A stretch of DNA of 64,000 nt, taken from assembly GCA_030704615.1 (NCBI GenBank), contig CM060734.1, forward strand, positions 16,430,001-16,494,000, written 5' to 3'. The number at the start of each line of letters is the position of its first letter. Positions within the stretch are counted from its first letter, which is position 1. The notes under the pieces were generated by a model, which was not told the origin of the DNA, did no database searches, and saw nothing but the letters and a program-made list of their open reading frames with translations. This document shows, piece after piece, positions 43,722-53,996 of the stretch. The stretch is from Takakia lepidozioides (lineage: Eukaryota; Streptophyta; Takakiopsida; Takakiales; Takakiaceae). The position numbers and the translations under genes were made by a program.

Positions 43722-44519
43722 TTGGGGTTAAGCCATGATCATTCAACCTCACCATGTACACCATCAAGGACAGTTAAAGCAAGTGCAGGGATGGCTACAG
43801 AGGGGCAGTATGGTGCGCCACATTTTATGGCGGGGCAGACCTCAATGCAGCAGACGTCACAGATCCCTTTGGACGGGAGGGAAGGTTTACACGACACATT
43901 ATTGCAGGGTTCAAGCACCAGTCCTGGAGGGACACCGGATCAATTGACGGGCGGAGATCGCCAGAATGCATTACGGAGGGATAGGAGAGTGGTAAAAAAA
44001 GAACTCAAACAGCAGGCTGCTACCAATGTGGCTGCAGGGAAGCGCAAATTTGTCATTGATTGCAATAGTGATGGTGCCCCACAAGGCCCTGCACGCAGCC
44101 AATGGATGACTGCATTACAAGGCCAGTCCATGCGACTGCTGGACTGGAGTGTAAAAGGTGAAGATCAGCCAGTAGAGGCGCTTAAGAAGATCATGGACGT
44201 ATTAGCGCAGGACTGGGAATATGGAACTCCTGGGATTGAATTGAAGGAACTTACAAAGATCATTTGTAGACAGTTGAAATACCAACGACGCAAACTGTTT
44301 AAAAACCATTACTGTGCGGGGTCGCCCAAACCTGAATATGTTCCAGACAAAACATGGGCACAGTTGCTATCAACGTGGGCATCAGAAGGCTTCAAAAAAC
44401 AATCTACCAATGGTACAAAGGCACGGGGGCGTGTGAAAAAGTTGTTCCGATGTGGAGTGAGTGGTATGAGTGGAGTGGCAACAAGACTGGTAAAATCTAT
44501 GCCTCTACAGCCTATATGA
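43722..44519 (+). CDS. Transposase-like ORF (plant Transposase_24-like?)
   Basis: 265 codons. A low-complexity N-terminal part is followed by VPDKTWAQLLSTWASEGFKK and QSTNGTKARGRVKKLF, a pattern (W..LL..W.SE.FK..S..N...R) seen in plant transposase-associated domains of the En/Spm or Ptta kind. QLKYQRRKLFKNHY precedes it. The frame probably shifts near 44450, since a neighbouring frame stays open to 44584. Assignment to that family is tentative; a captured host gene is the alternative. Confidence 0.35.
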   Translation: MGLSHDHSTSPCTPSRTVKASAGMATEGQYGAPHFMAGQTSMQQTSQIPLDGREGLHDTLLQGSSTSPGGTPDQLTGGDRQNALRRDRRVVKKELKQQAATNVAAGKRKFVIDCNSDGAPQGPARSQWMTALQGQSMRLLDWSVKGEDQPVEALKKIMDVLAQDWEYGTPGIELKELTKIICRQLKYQRRKLFKNHYCAGSPKPEYVPDKTWAQLLSTWASEGFKKQSTNGTKARGRVKKLFRCGVSGMSGVATRLVKSMPLQPI

Positions 44520-44599
44520 AAATGCGTGAATATTGTCCAATAGGGTTCAGCTTGCTTTCAGAAACAGCTGTCTTCAGGTTTTAGGTAGTATGGAGCATA

Positions 44600-46185
44600 C
44601 GACCTCAGCAAGAAGTCCTGGCGGTTGCTGCCAAATTGTGTTCTTCTGTCAGGCTTGCCTTCTTTGAATGGATGGTATGGATGTCGCTTTCAGCCACAGG
44701 GTGGAGATTTTTGCATAGTGGTTGCTGCAATTGTTTGTGGTCTTGTCAGCTGCACATGCAATATTTAGAATCCTTTCTTGGGAGGCTTCGGAGTTCTGTG
44801 ATGAAGCCGTTTTTGTATTACCTGGAAGCACCTCTAATTGTTTTGCAGACTGCATTAGCTAGATCTTTTTCTTTGGCTTGACGCAATAGTCTTGTCAGAA
44901 TAGTGGTAGCTGTCATTAAGATGTTCGGCCTCTGGACCATGCTATCCTCAGCTGGAGTTCTCCATATTAATCTATTTTGTGTCTTTCTCAAAATTGGTCA
45001 TTCGACTCTCTATCATATAATCTCTCTTATGTTGATTCTCCGCTTTATATTTGGAATAGAAACAACTATATATCAAATACACCCATGCTCACATGCTACC
45101 CAACCTCCCTCATCTTCAATGTGCAGATTTGGCTTGGCCTATGGACAGGGGCATGGCTTTGGGTTTTTATTTTTCATTTTTATTTTTCATTTTTTTTAAA
45201 GGAAATACCCTGGGAACGACTGCTCACAAATCAGGCCCCTTAATTATAGTGAGAGGAGAAAATAACCTCTTTCTGATAACCTCGTCATGAGGCGCCAAGT
45301 ATGAGGCTCAAGGGACATTGCCGAAGGGCAACACATAAGCCGACATCAGATGTAAAGGCCATAGACCCCAGTCCAAGGTTCTAGTTATGCAGCTGCCAAT
45401 AAAGCACCTTTCTACTATCTCTGCGCCACCAAAGCTCCTAGTGTGCGGCTTATCACAGATTCTTACTCCTGCAATTGAACACAACCCGTGCCCTCCTAAC
45501 CGACCAGATTGTGTTTCCATACATATGAGAAAAGCCTACGTCCCCAGAGAAAGATAAACATGATTTCACAGCCGTATACAATTTTTATTTTATTTTTAAT
45601 AATAAAAGTGGGGAGGGAGGGGAACCAGATTCTTCTTTTTCTTTTTCTTTTTCTTTTCCCAAAGGGCGTTCGCCATTTAGTTTATTGGAGGGGAAAAACT
45701 AAACCGCATTGATGCCATAAGGCAAGGAACACATCAATTGGATGAGGGACGAGCCCAGACGAATGCAAAAGAGACCGCCTTAATGGCGAATGCCTGGAAT
45801 GTTACCTGGATAGCTGATAAGCCATAGAGGCCTTGGGAGAGGAGGATGGACGACCATTGTCGTCCAGACCGCCACTCCACCTAATGATGCAAGAATGTAT
45901 GAATGCGAGTGCTTGACGTACTCCGAGAAAAGCAAAGGACCAAATAACGTAATTGCCTGCCTACTGTAGCCTAGAGGATGCATGCAAGCAAGTTTAATTT
46001 TGGAGGAACATGATGCAGTCGTTTGCCGAAATTCAGCTTCACCAATCGTTTCCCTTTGAGGTGCCTCCAATTGATATCTCGGTCGTAGTATGGAGAATCA
46101 GGGCAGAAGCGTGGAGCGGTTTCCCCAACACTGAGGAATTGAGCTCCAGATGCAGATGGTTGGTGGAGGGCTTGAGCATATAATT
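44600..46185. other. Unassigned spacer
   Basis: Contains a (TTTTTC)n run near 45629-45657 and a T-rich stretch near 45175-45200. No supported gene. Confidence 0.45.
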
Positions 46186-46191
46186 CCCTGT

Positions 46192-48086
46192 TTAGCCCAT
46201 GATTCGTTGAAGGCCTCGTGAAGCTGATGTTGAGCCTCTGGATGCTTTGCCGATGTCTGCAGTCATTTTAATCCATGTCTTTCGTCCTTCAGTTTGAATG
46301 TCAAAGAAAACCATAACAAGCAACAAAGAAACCATAGAATTTGAGGTGCCTAAGGTCCAAGCGCATCTGGTTTTCCAAATGTGCCAAAGCCTAGCAGCTC
46401 TAATCGTGTCAAAAGATACAACCTGTTTGGTTACTGGGTCATAGTTCAGCAGCAAGTTGATTGAAGTGAGTGGGGTGAGGTGCCAAGTTTGAAGAACCGT
46501 GTTGAGGAGTGGCCAAACCTTAGAAGGGATATAACATTGAAAGAGGCAGTGCTCGAGGGACTCAACGATCCCCAACAAACAGCGTATGCAGAGCAAAGCG
46601 TTCGAGAATTGGAGCCAGCAGCCCACTTTGAGGATTCTATTGGCCACCTGCCAGAGGAAAGCCCCGATTTTCGTAGGTCTAGTTTTCACCCAAATTCGTT
46701 TCCCTCTTGACCATAAACCAATTGAAATGGTGTAAATCCGGTTGTAACCTTAAAGGCAGTGCGATAGGCCCATAATGCAGAAAATAACTTCGTGTCCCAA
46801 TCACTACCAGTGCCAGAAATGGTTTTCGTCAAAATACCACATAAAAGCCCATTGGTCTTTTCTGTCTGCCCATTAGCGCGGGGATGGTATGGCGTAGTCT
46901 TTCGATGTTTATTCATGTACTTAGTCGTGAGTTGCTCAATAGTAGAATTCAAGAAATGGGTACCACGATCGCTCACCAATTCCCGGGGACAACCAAAGCG
47001 GGAAATAATATTCTCATATAAAAATTGAGCAACCACTTTTGCGGTATCAGTACGAGTAGCCATTGCTTCAGCCCATTGAGTAACGTACTCCGTAGCAACA
47101 AGAATATAACGCTTTTGACCATTATTGTTGCCAACATTCACCTTGAAATCCATAGGCTCCCCATTTGGCATCCCATTTTGAGGTGGGAATGGTTGTCGAG
47201 CTAAGGCATTTACAAGCTTTTTTTTGCTGTGTACTGAAAGAGTGAGGGTTTTCCATCCAGCGCCCACGACCATTCATTTGGATCCAATTGCAAGGCCATG
47301 AGAGGCTTGTGTCCAATCCAGACGAATGTGTTTCCGCATCGCCAGCATATGATATCTGACCCTGGGGGCCTCATAGGGTTCATGTTTGCAATGGATAACC
47401 ACTGGCAGATTCTAACCGGGGAGTATCCCCCCCCCCCCCCCACGTATATCAGCTGCATTTGAGCAGGCTGCAGGATTTTCGTTTGTGGGCAGCAGTCCAA
47501 AGCATGCCCAATGATGTTGATGTGGTTGCTTTCCAGAATGTAAATCACCTGCAGTGGCCTTGTTGAGCATGTGATCTAGGAATCCGGAAGGGGAGGTAGC
47601 GGCCCCCATTGGAGGATGTTTATCCATGGGACTGGAATGGATTGGATGATTTTTGCATAACCCGCGTTTCCCCTTGTGGATCCCACAATCTGGTTAATTC
47701 GATATTCTTGGCTCTAGAAGACATTGCCTGACCAGATGTTCCCTAATTGCGAGATACCAAGGTTGTCCCAGGCAGACCATCGTTTTGCAGAACCACGATC
47801 CTCCAGGCTGTGGACGTTCAAGTTAAGAAAGAGGTGTTGACGGATTATTTCTTCATATGTGGTAGGTTCCTCTTTAATGAGGTAAGGTCTTACTCTGCCC
47901 CAGGCTTTCCAAATAGATTTCCATAGAGGAGATCTTGGTTGCTTGTGCTTGAAACCATTGATGATCCAACGCTCGGAGCTTGACCATTGTGCAGACTTGA
48001 GGGGGGAGCTTTGAACAATGTGTCTTAGCACTAGGGGCCTCCACCAAGAAGTATGGGGACCGAGTAGTCTCAAAATCCATTTTCCA
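46192..48086 (-). pseudogene. L1-type LINE ORF2 3' part, minus strand
   Basis: Sense order, right to left: WIINGFKHKQPRSPLWKSIW, SLEDRGSAKRWSAWDNLGIS, IGHKPLMALQLDPNEWSWAL, SLFQYTAKK and, after an inserted stretch, TRPTKIGAFLWQVANRILKV, CIRCLLGIVESLEHCLFQC. The last two are the plant LINE reverse-transcriptase zinc-binding domain (zf-RVT). The polymerase core is not present, and several frame changes occur. The right end abuts modular element C at 48091. Confidence 0.8.
46690..47215 (-). pseudogene. Ty3/gypsy integrase core fragment inside the LINE
   Basis: Minus-strand ORF with ILVATEYVTQWAEAMATRTD, LVSDRGTHFLN (catalytic Asp) and YHPRANGQTEKTNGLL (catalytic Glu), ending FTPFQLVYGQEG. LINE ORF2 sequence flanks it on both sides in the same orientation, so the LINE frame reads from KKK into the integrase and out again. 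There is no zinc domain, LTR or RT of the donor. Confidence 0.8.
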
Positions 48087-48090
48087 AGCG

Positions 48091-48665
48091 GGGCGTGCTA
48101 GATTGTGAGCAGCTCAAGGCTTTTATTTTGTTTTTTTTGTTTTTTGTTTTTGGGGTGAATTGTCATGTTCCAAGAGGGGCTGGGAATTAAGGTGTCGTTG
48201 ACGACACCTTAATCTGGCACATTCGATTTTCGATTTCGATTTCCCGAATGTGCCAAATTAAGGTGTCGTCAACGACACCTTGATTCCCAGCCCCTCTTGG
48301 AACATGACAATTCACCTGCCACCTTAATCTGGTTGGTCTTCTGGGCTGGAATTAAGCTCTAACAGGGGCTAGGAATTAAGGTGGCGTTGACGCCACCGTA
48401 ATGCCGAGTCTGTTTCCCTCTACGAACATGGCTCCTCGCCAAGGCTTTTATTTCATTTTTATTTTTATTTTTGGTTTTTGGGGTGAATTGTCATGTTCCT
48501 TGTGAGGGCTGCGAATGACGCCACCTTAATGCCGAGTCTGTTTCAATGGTAGAACATGGCTATTCGCTACGTCTAAATGGATGCAATGGATAGATACAAT
48601 GGATGTAACACATCCAGTCTACATTCCCTTGAAAGGGCTGATCAACCCGCGGTAATAGGTGACAC
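48091..48665. mobile_element. Modular nonautonomous element C (inverted)
   Basis: Starts GGGCGTGCTAGATTGTGAGC, the inverse of the right ends of elements A and B. Holds palindromes GGTGTCGTTGACGACACC, the CTGGCACATTCG word and, near 48648, CCGCGGTAATAGG. Module order differs from A and B. Confidence 0.45.
48157..48316. repeat. Perfect-looking 160-bp hairpin
   Basis: Arms of about 70 bp (GTGAATTGTCATGTTCC outward, CACATTCG inward) are inverted around a CGATTTTCGATTTCG spacer. Each arm contains its own palindrome GTGTCGTTGACGACAC or GTGTCGTCAACGACAC. Confidence 0.85.
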
Positions 48666-48859
48666 CCGCGGAAATAGGCCCTGTATGCATGCTGACGTGG
48701 CGTGAGCCTGTGCTGGGCTCACGGGCTCCTGGGCTCACAGGCTCACGCCTCCGGGCTCACGGAATAGCACCCCCCTCTCACTACTACGTTTCGGGGGGGT
48801 TAGCGATGCCCAACCCCCCGTGCCCCATTTCCCATGCGGTTTCTGCGATGCTGAAAATT

Positions 48860-48977
48860 CTTGCGACGCCTCAGGCATCGCAAGGCGGCCGAGGGACTGC
48901 CAATTTGGCCAAGTCCCTATTTGCGACGCCCCGGGCGTCGCAGGTTCAAGTTGTGACGCCTTAGCAACCCCGAAAAA

Positions 48978-49008
<31 letters not shown>

Positions 49009-49605
49009 CATTGTTTTTTTAATGCGACGCCCTGGGGGTCGCTGTTTGGGAGCGGCGCCCTGGGCGTCGCTTACATTTGAGCGACGTGAGGAATGTTGCT
49101 TTGAGGTCCCAACGAGCAACTATGCATGAACTACCTTATGTATAATTAAATCATGAGTTTGTGTGTAAGTTTTGTAACTGATATGTTCGTTAGTGTGAAG
49201 TGTCTTACTATGTATATAATGTAGAGGTCTTGAGCTCAAATTTCCCTAACAACACGTTGAATGATTTAGGAACTCGATATGTGTCGGCTACTTGCAAACA
49301 CATGCTCATGGGTTAAGTTTGACACTACGTGGCAAGTGTGTGTCCTGCCATTTTTTGAATCGTGTGGGTCTTGCCATTTTTCAAAATTCAAAATTCAAAA
49401 AAACCTCAATAAGCGACCCCGAGGGCGTCGCTCCAATACAACGACTCCCAGGGCGTCGCTTTAGAAAAACAACATATTTATTTATTTATCCCTCATGTAT
49501 GGCTATAGCGACGCCCGGGACGACCCGACCCGCTTGGGGCGACGCCTCCGCGATTTCCGCGGGCCCAAAAATAGGCGAATAGGCGTCGTTCGAGCGTCGC
49601 TAAAC
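48860..49605. repeat. Cluster of GCGACGCC-GGGCGTCGC palindromes
   Basis: At least seven variants of GCGACGCCCnGGGCGTCGC (about 48864, 48922, 49023, 49052, 49413, 49440, 49508), irregularly spaced in otherwise A/T-richer sequence. An (AAAAC)n run lies at 48980-49008, and GGGCTCAC words repeat at 48713-48765. Confidence 0.8.
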
Positions 49606-49619
49606 CCCCCAACCCAACC

Positions 49620-50660
49620 CCCCCCCCCCCCCGAACGGTGTAGTGTCTGGCCCTATTGTGATAACTAACTTGACATATAAGGACACCGTATTTTTCTCCA
49701 AGCAGTGTTCTAGCTGGTAATGGTTGTGTCAGTAGGTTAAGTCAATGTCATTGATGGTGAGGTCTTGATTGGGTGTGATAGGTGGACGATCCAAGATTGA
49801 CATTCCAATATACTAGTAGTAGGGCATTGACATGGGTGTGCAATGTACACGGTAGCAACTAGCAACCATGATGGGTAGTATATAGGTGTGTCAATGCAGA
49901 GCCCGACTATGCCCAAATATACTACTAGTGATAGGACTCTCCATCTCAATACCACCCCAACAATGCCTAATCAAACATCACATCTATTACATCAAATTTA
50001 TCTACTGTCACGATATATATCCACAACAAGCAAAACTCTCACAACAGGGAAAAATATGCTCCATTAATCCTAGCCCTTCAACAACATGGATGGAAAGTTG
50101 GACCCCGTAACACTCATCACTGCTAGTGTCTTTGGCAACATTCAGAGTAACTCTCTCATTAACAACCTTTTATTGCCCTACCCCTCAGTCACCTCTCGTC
50201 TAAAAATATACATGCCATTCGATCCTCGGTAAGAAGATGAAGTGGCTTTTGAGTTAGGCCGGCTATGGTTGGAATCATCTCTCTCTATCTTATAGGTACC
50301 AATATTTATGAGTGAAAACCATGGTTTTTAAGTCCTACATAAGGAGCTCATATAGAGGTGTTGTCTGATTATATGTAGTCCATATGGATGATACAGAGAG
50401 GACATTGGCTCAAACAGTGGGCCGTGTGTCTCATGCAAGGGGTTGGATGTGCAAAGTCGATACTTAGGTGACCGGTATAGTTGTGGCCAACAAATGTTTT
50501 TGCGCTGATTGCCCTTATATATATAGCATAGCGGAAGCGGAGGCCAAATCTGAGCGTCACTGAAGGCTGCTTTGGAGATCGAAAATGTATAGAAACTTTA
50601 CGGGCTAAGGTGCTTGATTACAATCACAAGAATAGTGACACCAAGTCTCAGACTCACCTA
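49620..50660. other. Unassigned spacer
   Basis: No supported gene or element. A C run lies at 49618-49632. Confidence 0.45.
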
Positions 50661-50699
50661 AATTTTGAACGACTCAGGCAAAATCGTTGATTCTTGTGA

Positions 50700-52513
50700 A
50701 GATTTGAGTAGTTTTTCTCTATTTTCATTGCTCTGGATTAATTGGAAAGGTTATTTTTCCTTGGCTTCTAATTCAAATCTGGTGAAGATCCTTGAAAGTG
50801 ACCAAACTGATCCTCTAATCTTCCTAACATACCTGGAAGCAAGAGCAAACCTGGACAGCCATGAGAAACAGGTGGAAACCAAGCTCAAAATCCAGGCGGG
50901 GATAAATTGGTGAAAAGATGTCAAAATATTTCTTTGACAAGGTCCAGGTTCATTTGGCAAGACAAGAAATCCCAGAGCTCAATGATGTCCATTCAGAGGG
51001 TCACACATTCTGACCCCAAAAATAATCACAGACATTGCACGGCGACACTTCTCCGAGCTTTTCAAACAAAGAGATCAGTCGATTCCCATTGACCAGGCCA
51101 TAGAAAAATGCATTCAATCTCACCTTGTTAAAATCAGCCCCCTGGAAGCAACGTCCTTGGATGGGATGTTTACTGCATTGGAACTGTTTAGGGCTTTGGA
51201 GTCCATGTCAAACCTCAAGGCCCCGGGGGAGGACAGAAATATGCCCGTAAAATTTTACAAGATGATGTGGCAGTATATCTCATCCGATTTTTGCAATATG
51301 GCCAATGCCATCAAGGCATCACAGGACATGCCCAAGGAAATGGCTCAGGGAGTCATTGTTCTTCTGTTCAAAAAGGGAGACAGGAAATCCATAGCCAACT
51401 ACAAGCCCATCACCCTCCTCAATGCCTCCTATAAAGTCATTGCAAAAACCTTGGCCTTGCACCTCCAACCGCTGCTACCCTCACTCATCAGACCTAGCCA
51501 AACAGGCTTTATCAAAGGCACATTCATCCTAGACAACATTCTGCTCCCTCATGAGACTCAATCGTTTGCAAAAGACTCTAACCTTGCAATTGCTATGCTA
51601 CTTCTTGATTTTGAGAAGGCCTTTGACAAGGTAGAATGGCCAGTCTTAATGCCTACTATGCGAAAGGTAGGTCTGTCCTCAGGCTTTTGCAACTGGGTCT
51701 CAATCCTTCTCAAGAATGCCACCAACAAAGTGCTTACAAATGGATTCTTATCCTCCCCATTCCAGCTACAGCGTTTGGTTCGCCATGGATGCCCATTTGC
51801 ACCCTTCCTCTTCTTGATTGTGGTTGACTCGTTGGGGCATTTGCTGGAAAGTAATGCAAACATCACACGCCTTACTATCCCGCACCAGCATCCCAATGAC
51901 TTCACATCAAATCCTCAATGTTTGTTGATGACACAGTTCTATATCTGAAGGCTACAAGCCCAGACAACCTGGCCCAAGCCATTTCTATCTTAAATGTCTT
52001 CTACTTGGCCTTTGGCTTCAATGTAAACTGGGACAAGACGGTGGCATTGCTGGTTGGGGACAGATCTGAATCTGAAATTGAGGACTCCCCTACCTGGGGC
52101 CAAGAACTAGGGCTTAAATGGCTTAAGGATGGCGAAAGTACCAAGCTCCTTGGTTTCCCCTTTGGTATTAACCTAACTGAGGATCAGCGAATAGGGCCCA
52201 TCATTGAAAAATTGAAACGCAAGCTCGTCTTCTGGGGTTCCAGGCACCTCACTCTCACAGGCAGAGGCCTGGTGGCCAATCAAATACTTATGGCCAGTAT
52301 TTGGTATTTTGCCTCTGTATAGAGTCCAAACCCATCCCACTTAAGAGAAATCAAGAGAATCATTCGCAACTTTGTCTGGGGAGCCAGCTCTAATTCTCAA
52401 TTCATCAGGATAGCGATCTCATGGGCCCAAATATGCCGCCCCCGAAAGCATAGGGGCCTCGGGATCCTGGATCCCTGCAGTCAGATAGACGCTCTGTTTG
52501 GAAAGAGGGTAGC
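50700..52513 (+). pseudogene. L1-type LINE ORF2 with reverse transcriptase, plus strand
   Basis: Upstream frames (LDSHEKQVETKLKIQAGINW, HFSELFKQRDQSIPIDQAIE) match the linker after the endonuclease. The RT follows: NLKAPGEDRNMPVKFYKMMW, VIVLLFKKGDRKSIANYKPI, RPSQTGFIKGTFILDNILL, LLLDFEKAFDKVEW, and, after a frameshift near 51918, the catalytic MFVDDTVLYLKA. A TAG at 52318-52320 follows WYFASV. Beyond it the frame continues IIRNFVWGASSNS and RKHRGLGILD, then ends abruptly at about 52513. It has no endonuclease and no tail. It would copy its own RNA at a nicked target if intact. Confidence 0.88.
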
Positions 52514-52516
52514 TAC

Positions 52517-52545
52517 CGTGTGAGCAGCTCACGTGAGCACACTAA
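52517..52545. repeat. GTGAGCAGCTCACGTGAGCAC junction palindrome
   Basis: GAGCAGCTCACGTGAGCAC lies exactly between the truncated LINE and the truncated integrase of the methyltransferase/PHD element. The same words end modular elements A, B and C. Confidence 0.6.
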
Positions 52546-53460
52546 TCGTGAGGTGCGGTGGTCTATCAAGGCTTTATCACACAAAGTCTGAAACTCCCCC
52601 AAAAACTCTCTCCCTTGGTCCGTGAGTACCTCAGCTGGAGCACCAAATCGGCTAAGCACACGATCCAAGAATGCATACGCAGCCCCCTCACTAGCCTTGT
52701 CAGGCAATGGAACCAACTCAATCCACTTGGAGAAGTGCTCCACCATCACCAATACATATCTGTGGTGGCGCATAGTCAGTGGCAACGGTCCTGCGAAGTC
52801 AAGACTCCACCTGTAGCCCAATCCCATGATTGGTAAATGATGCAACTGTGGTGTAAGGGTGTTGAATGAAGCACGCACCCTGTCACACACCATGCACCTA
52901 GCCACAAACTGTTGCACCTCTGTATGCATACCACGCCACCAATACTGCCCTTGCAGTAAACTGTGAGTGCGTCGCACTCCAAAATGCCCCAACTCCTCAT
53001 GGGCATGCCGCACTAACCGTGCACGCTGTGTGAGGTGAGGCACAATCCTCACCCGACCATCCTCCCATACTCAAAGCAGGTGTATCCCCTCCCACTTGAA
53101 CCTCTTGGCTCATTGTAGGATCCGATCCCTCTCCTTGGCAGTCACACTAGCTGCCATGTCTCCAGTGTGGAGGTAGTCCAACACAACCGAATCCTCATGT
53201 ATATCTCTGGCACCACCTGGCTCATCACTAGCCTCAGGGTCCTCAGACACTCCGTCTACAGTCATCCATGTTGTAGGTCCAACCTGACATCCCGATGCCA
53301 AGATACACAAAAAGGCAGATGCATGCCATCCCGGCACCATCTCCTCGTCCGTTTCACCATGCCACCGAGCTCCAGTGTCATCCTGCTGGCTCGTGCATGG
53401 ATTGCGATTCAATCCATCCGCATCCCTATTGACCAACCCCGGTTGATGCACAACCTGAAC
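52546..53460 (-). pseudogene. RNase H end and integrase of the methyltransferase/PHD element (copy 3)
   Basis: Minus strand. QVVHQPGLVNRDADGLNRN (last RNase H motif) continues through ARWHGETDEEMVPGWHAS without the stops of copy 1. The integrase HHCC region (HAHEELGHFGVRRT, CMVCDRV) and core follow, with SLDFAGPLPL and VLTDQGREFLGEF (two catalytic Asp). The frame changes once near 53060-53100, between RDRILQ and RIVPHLTQ. It ends at LIDHRTSR, just before the catalytic Glu block, so the enzyme is truncated. The missing piece corresponds to where copy 2 begins. Confidence 0.9.
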
Positions 53461-53996
53461 ATGTCTCTCATGCTCCTCCACCGTAGCACGAGAGGCAAAG
53501 CAATACCTATAAGCCTCAGGAACCGCCGTATACATCGTCTCTCTCCTCTAGTGACAATAGGTCCAATGTCAGGCTCCCAATTGCCCTTCGTAACTGCAAC
53601 CTTAAGTCCAGCAGACTTAGAGGTAGAGGACGCGTCCCGTGGTTGCTATGCCGCAACCTCTTGAGCAATACTCCCTACCTGCTCAGTCAATGATAAGGCC
53701 TCATTCTGCCCCATCATCTCATCCTTGAGGACCTCCTCAACCCGAGAAGAATCCCCAACCTCATCCATCACAGCCGCCTTGGCTGCCAACTCCCTTTGAA
53801 CCTCGAGCACCTCCCACGTGTGCCATGGATGCCTGCACCCCGTGGTCCTCACATGCTCGCCCCCACTCACTACCTGTACCGTCTCGGTAGGTAGAGAGAC
53901 CATCGAGGGAAGTGTATTCCGCACTCTGCGTTGCTCAGCCATAGCCAAGCTGATAATCCAGGTCAAGCAATTGAGATCCATTGCTTGCCCCAACAC
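53461..53996 (-). pseudogene. Methyltransferase motif X, linker and RT deletion scar
   Basis: After a single TAA the frame continues LGQAMDLNCLTWIISLAMAE, which fits methyltransferase motif X (end of the AdoMet pocket). A Glu-rich linker and VPEAYRYCFASRATVEEHERH follow. ATVEEHERH belongs just after the RT catalytic motif, and the next residues are the last RNase H motif. Most of RT and RNase H has therefore been deleted here, with a short CAGGTGGT-like word at the inferred breakpoint. Confidence 0.75.
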
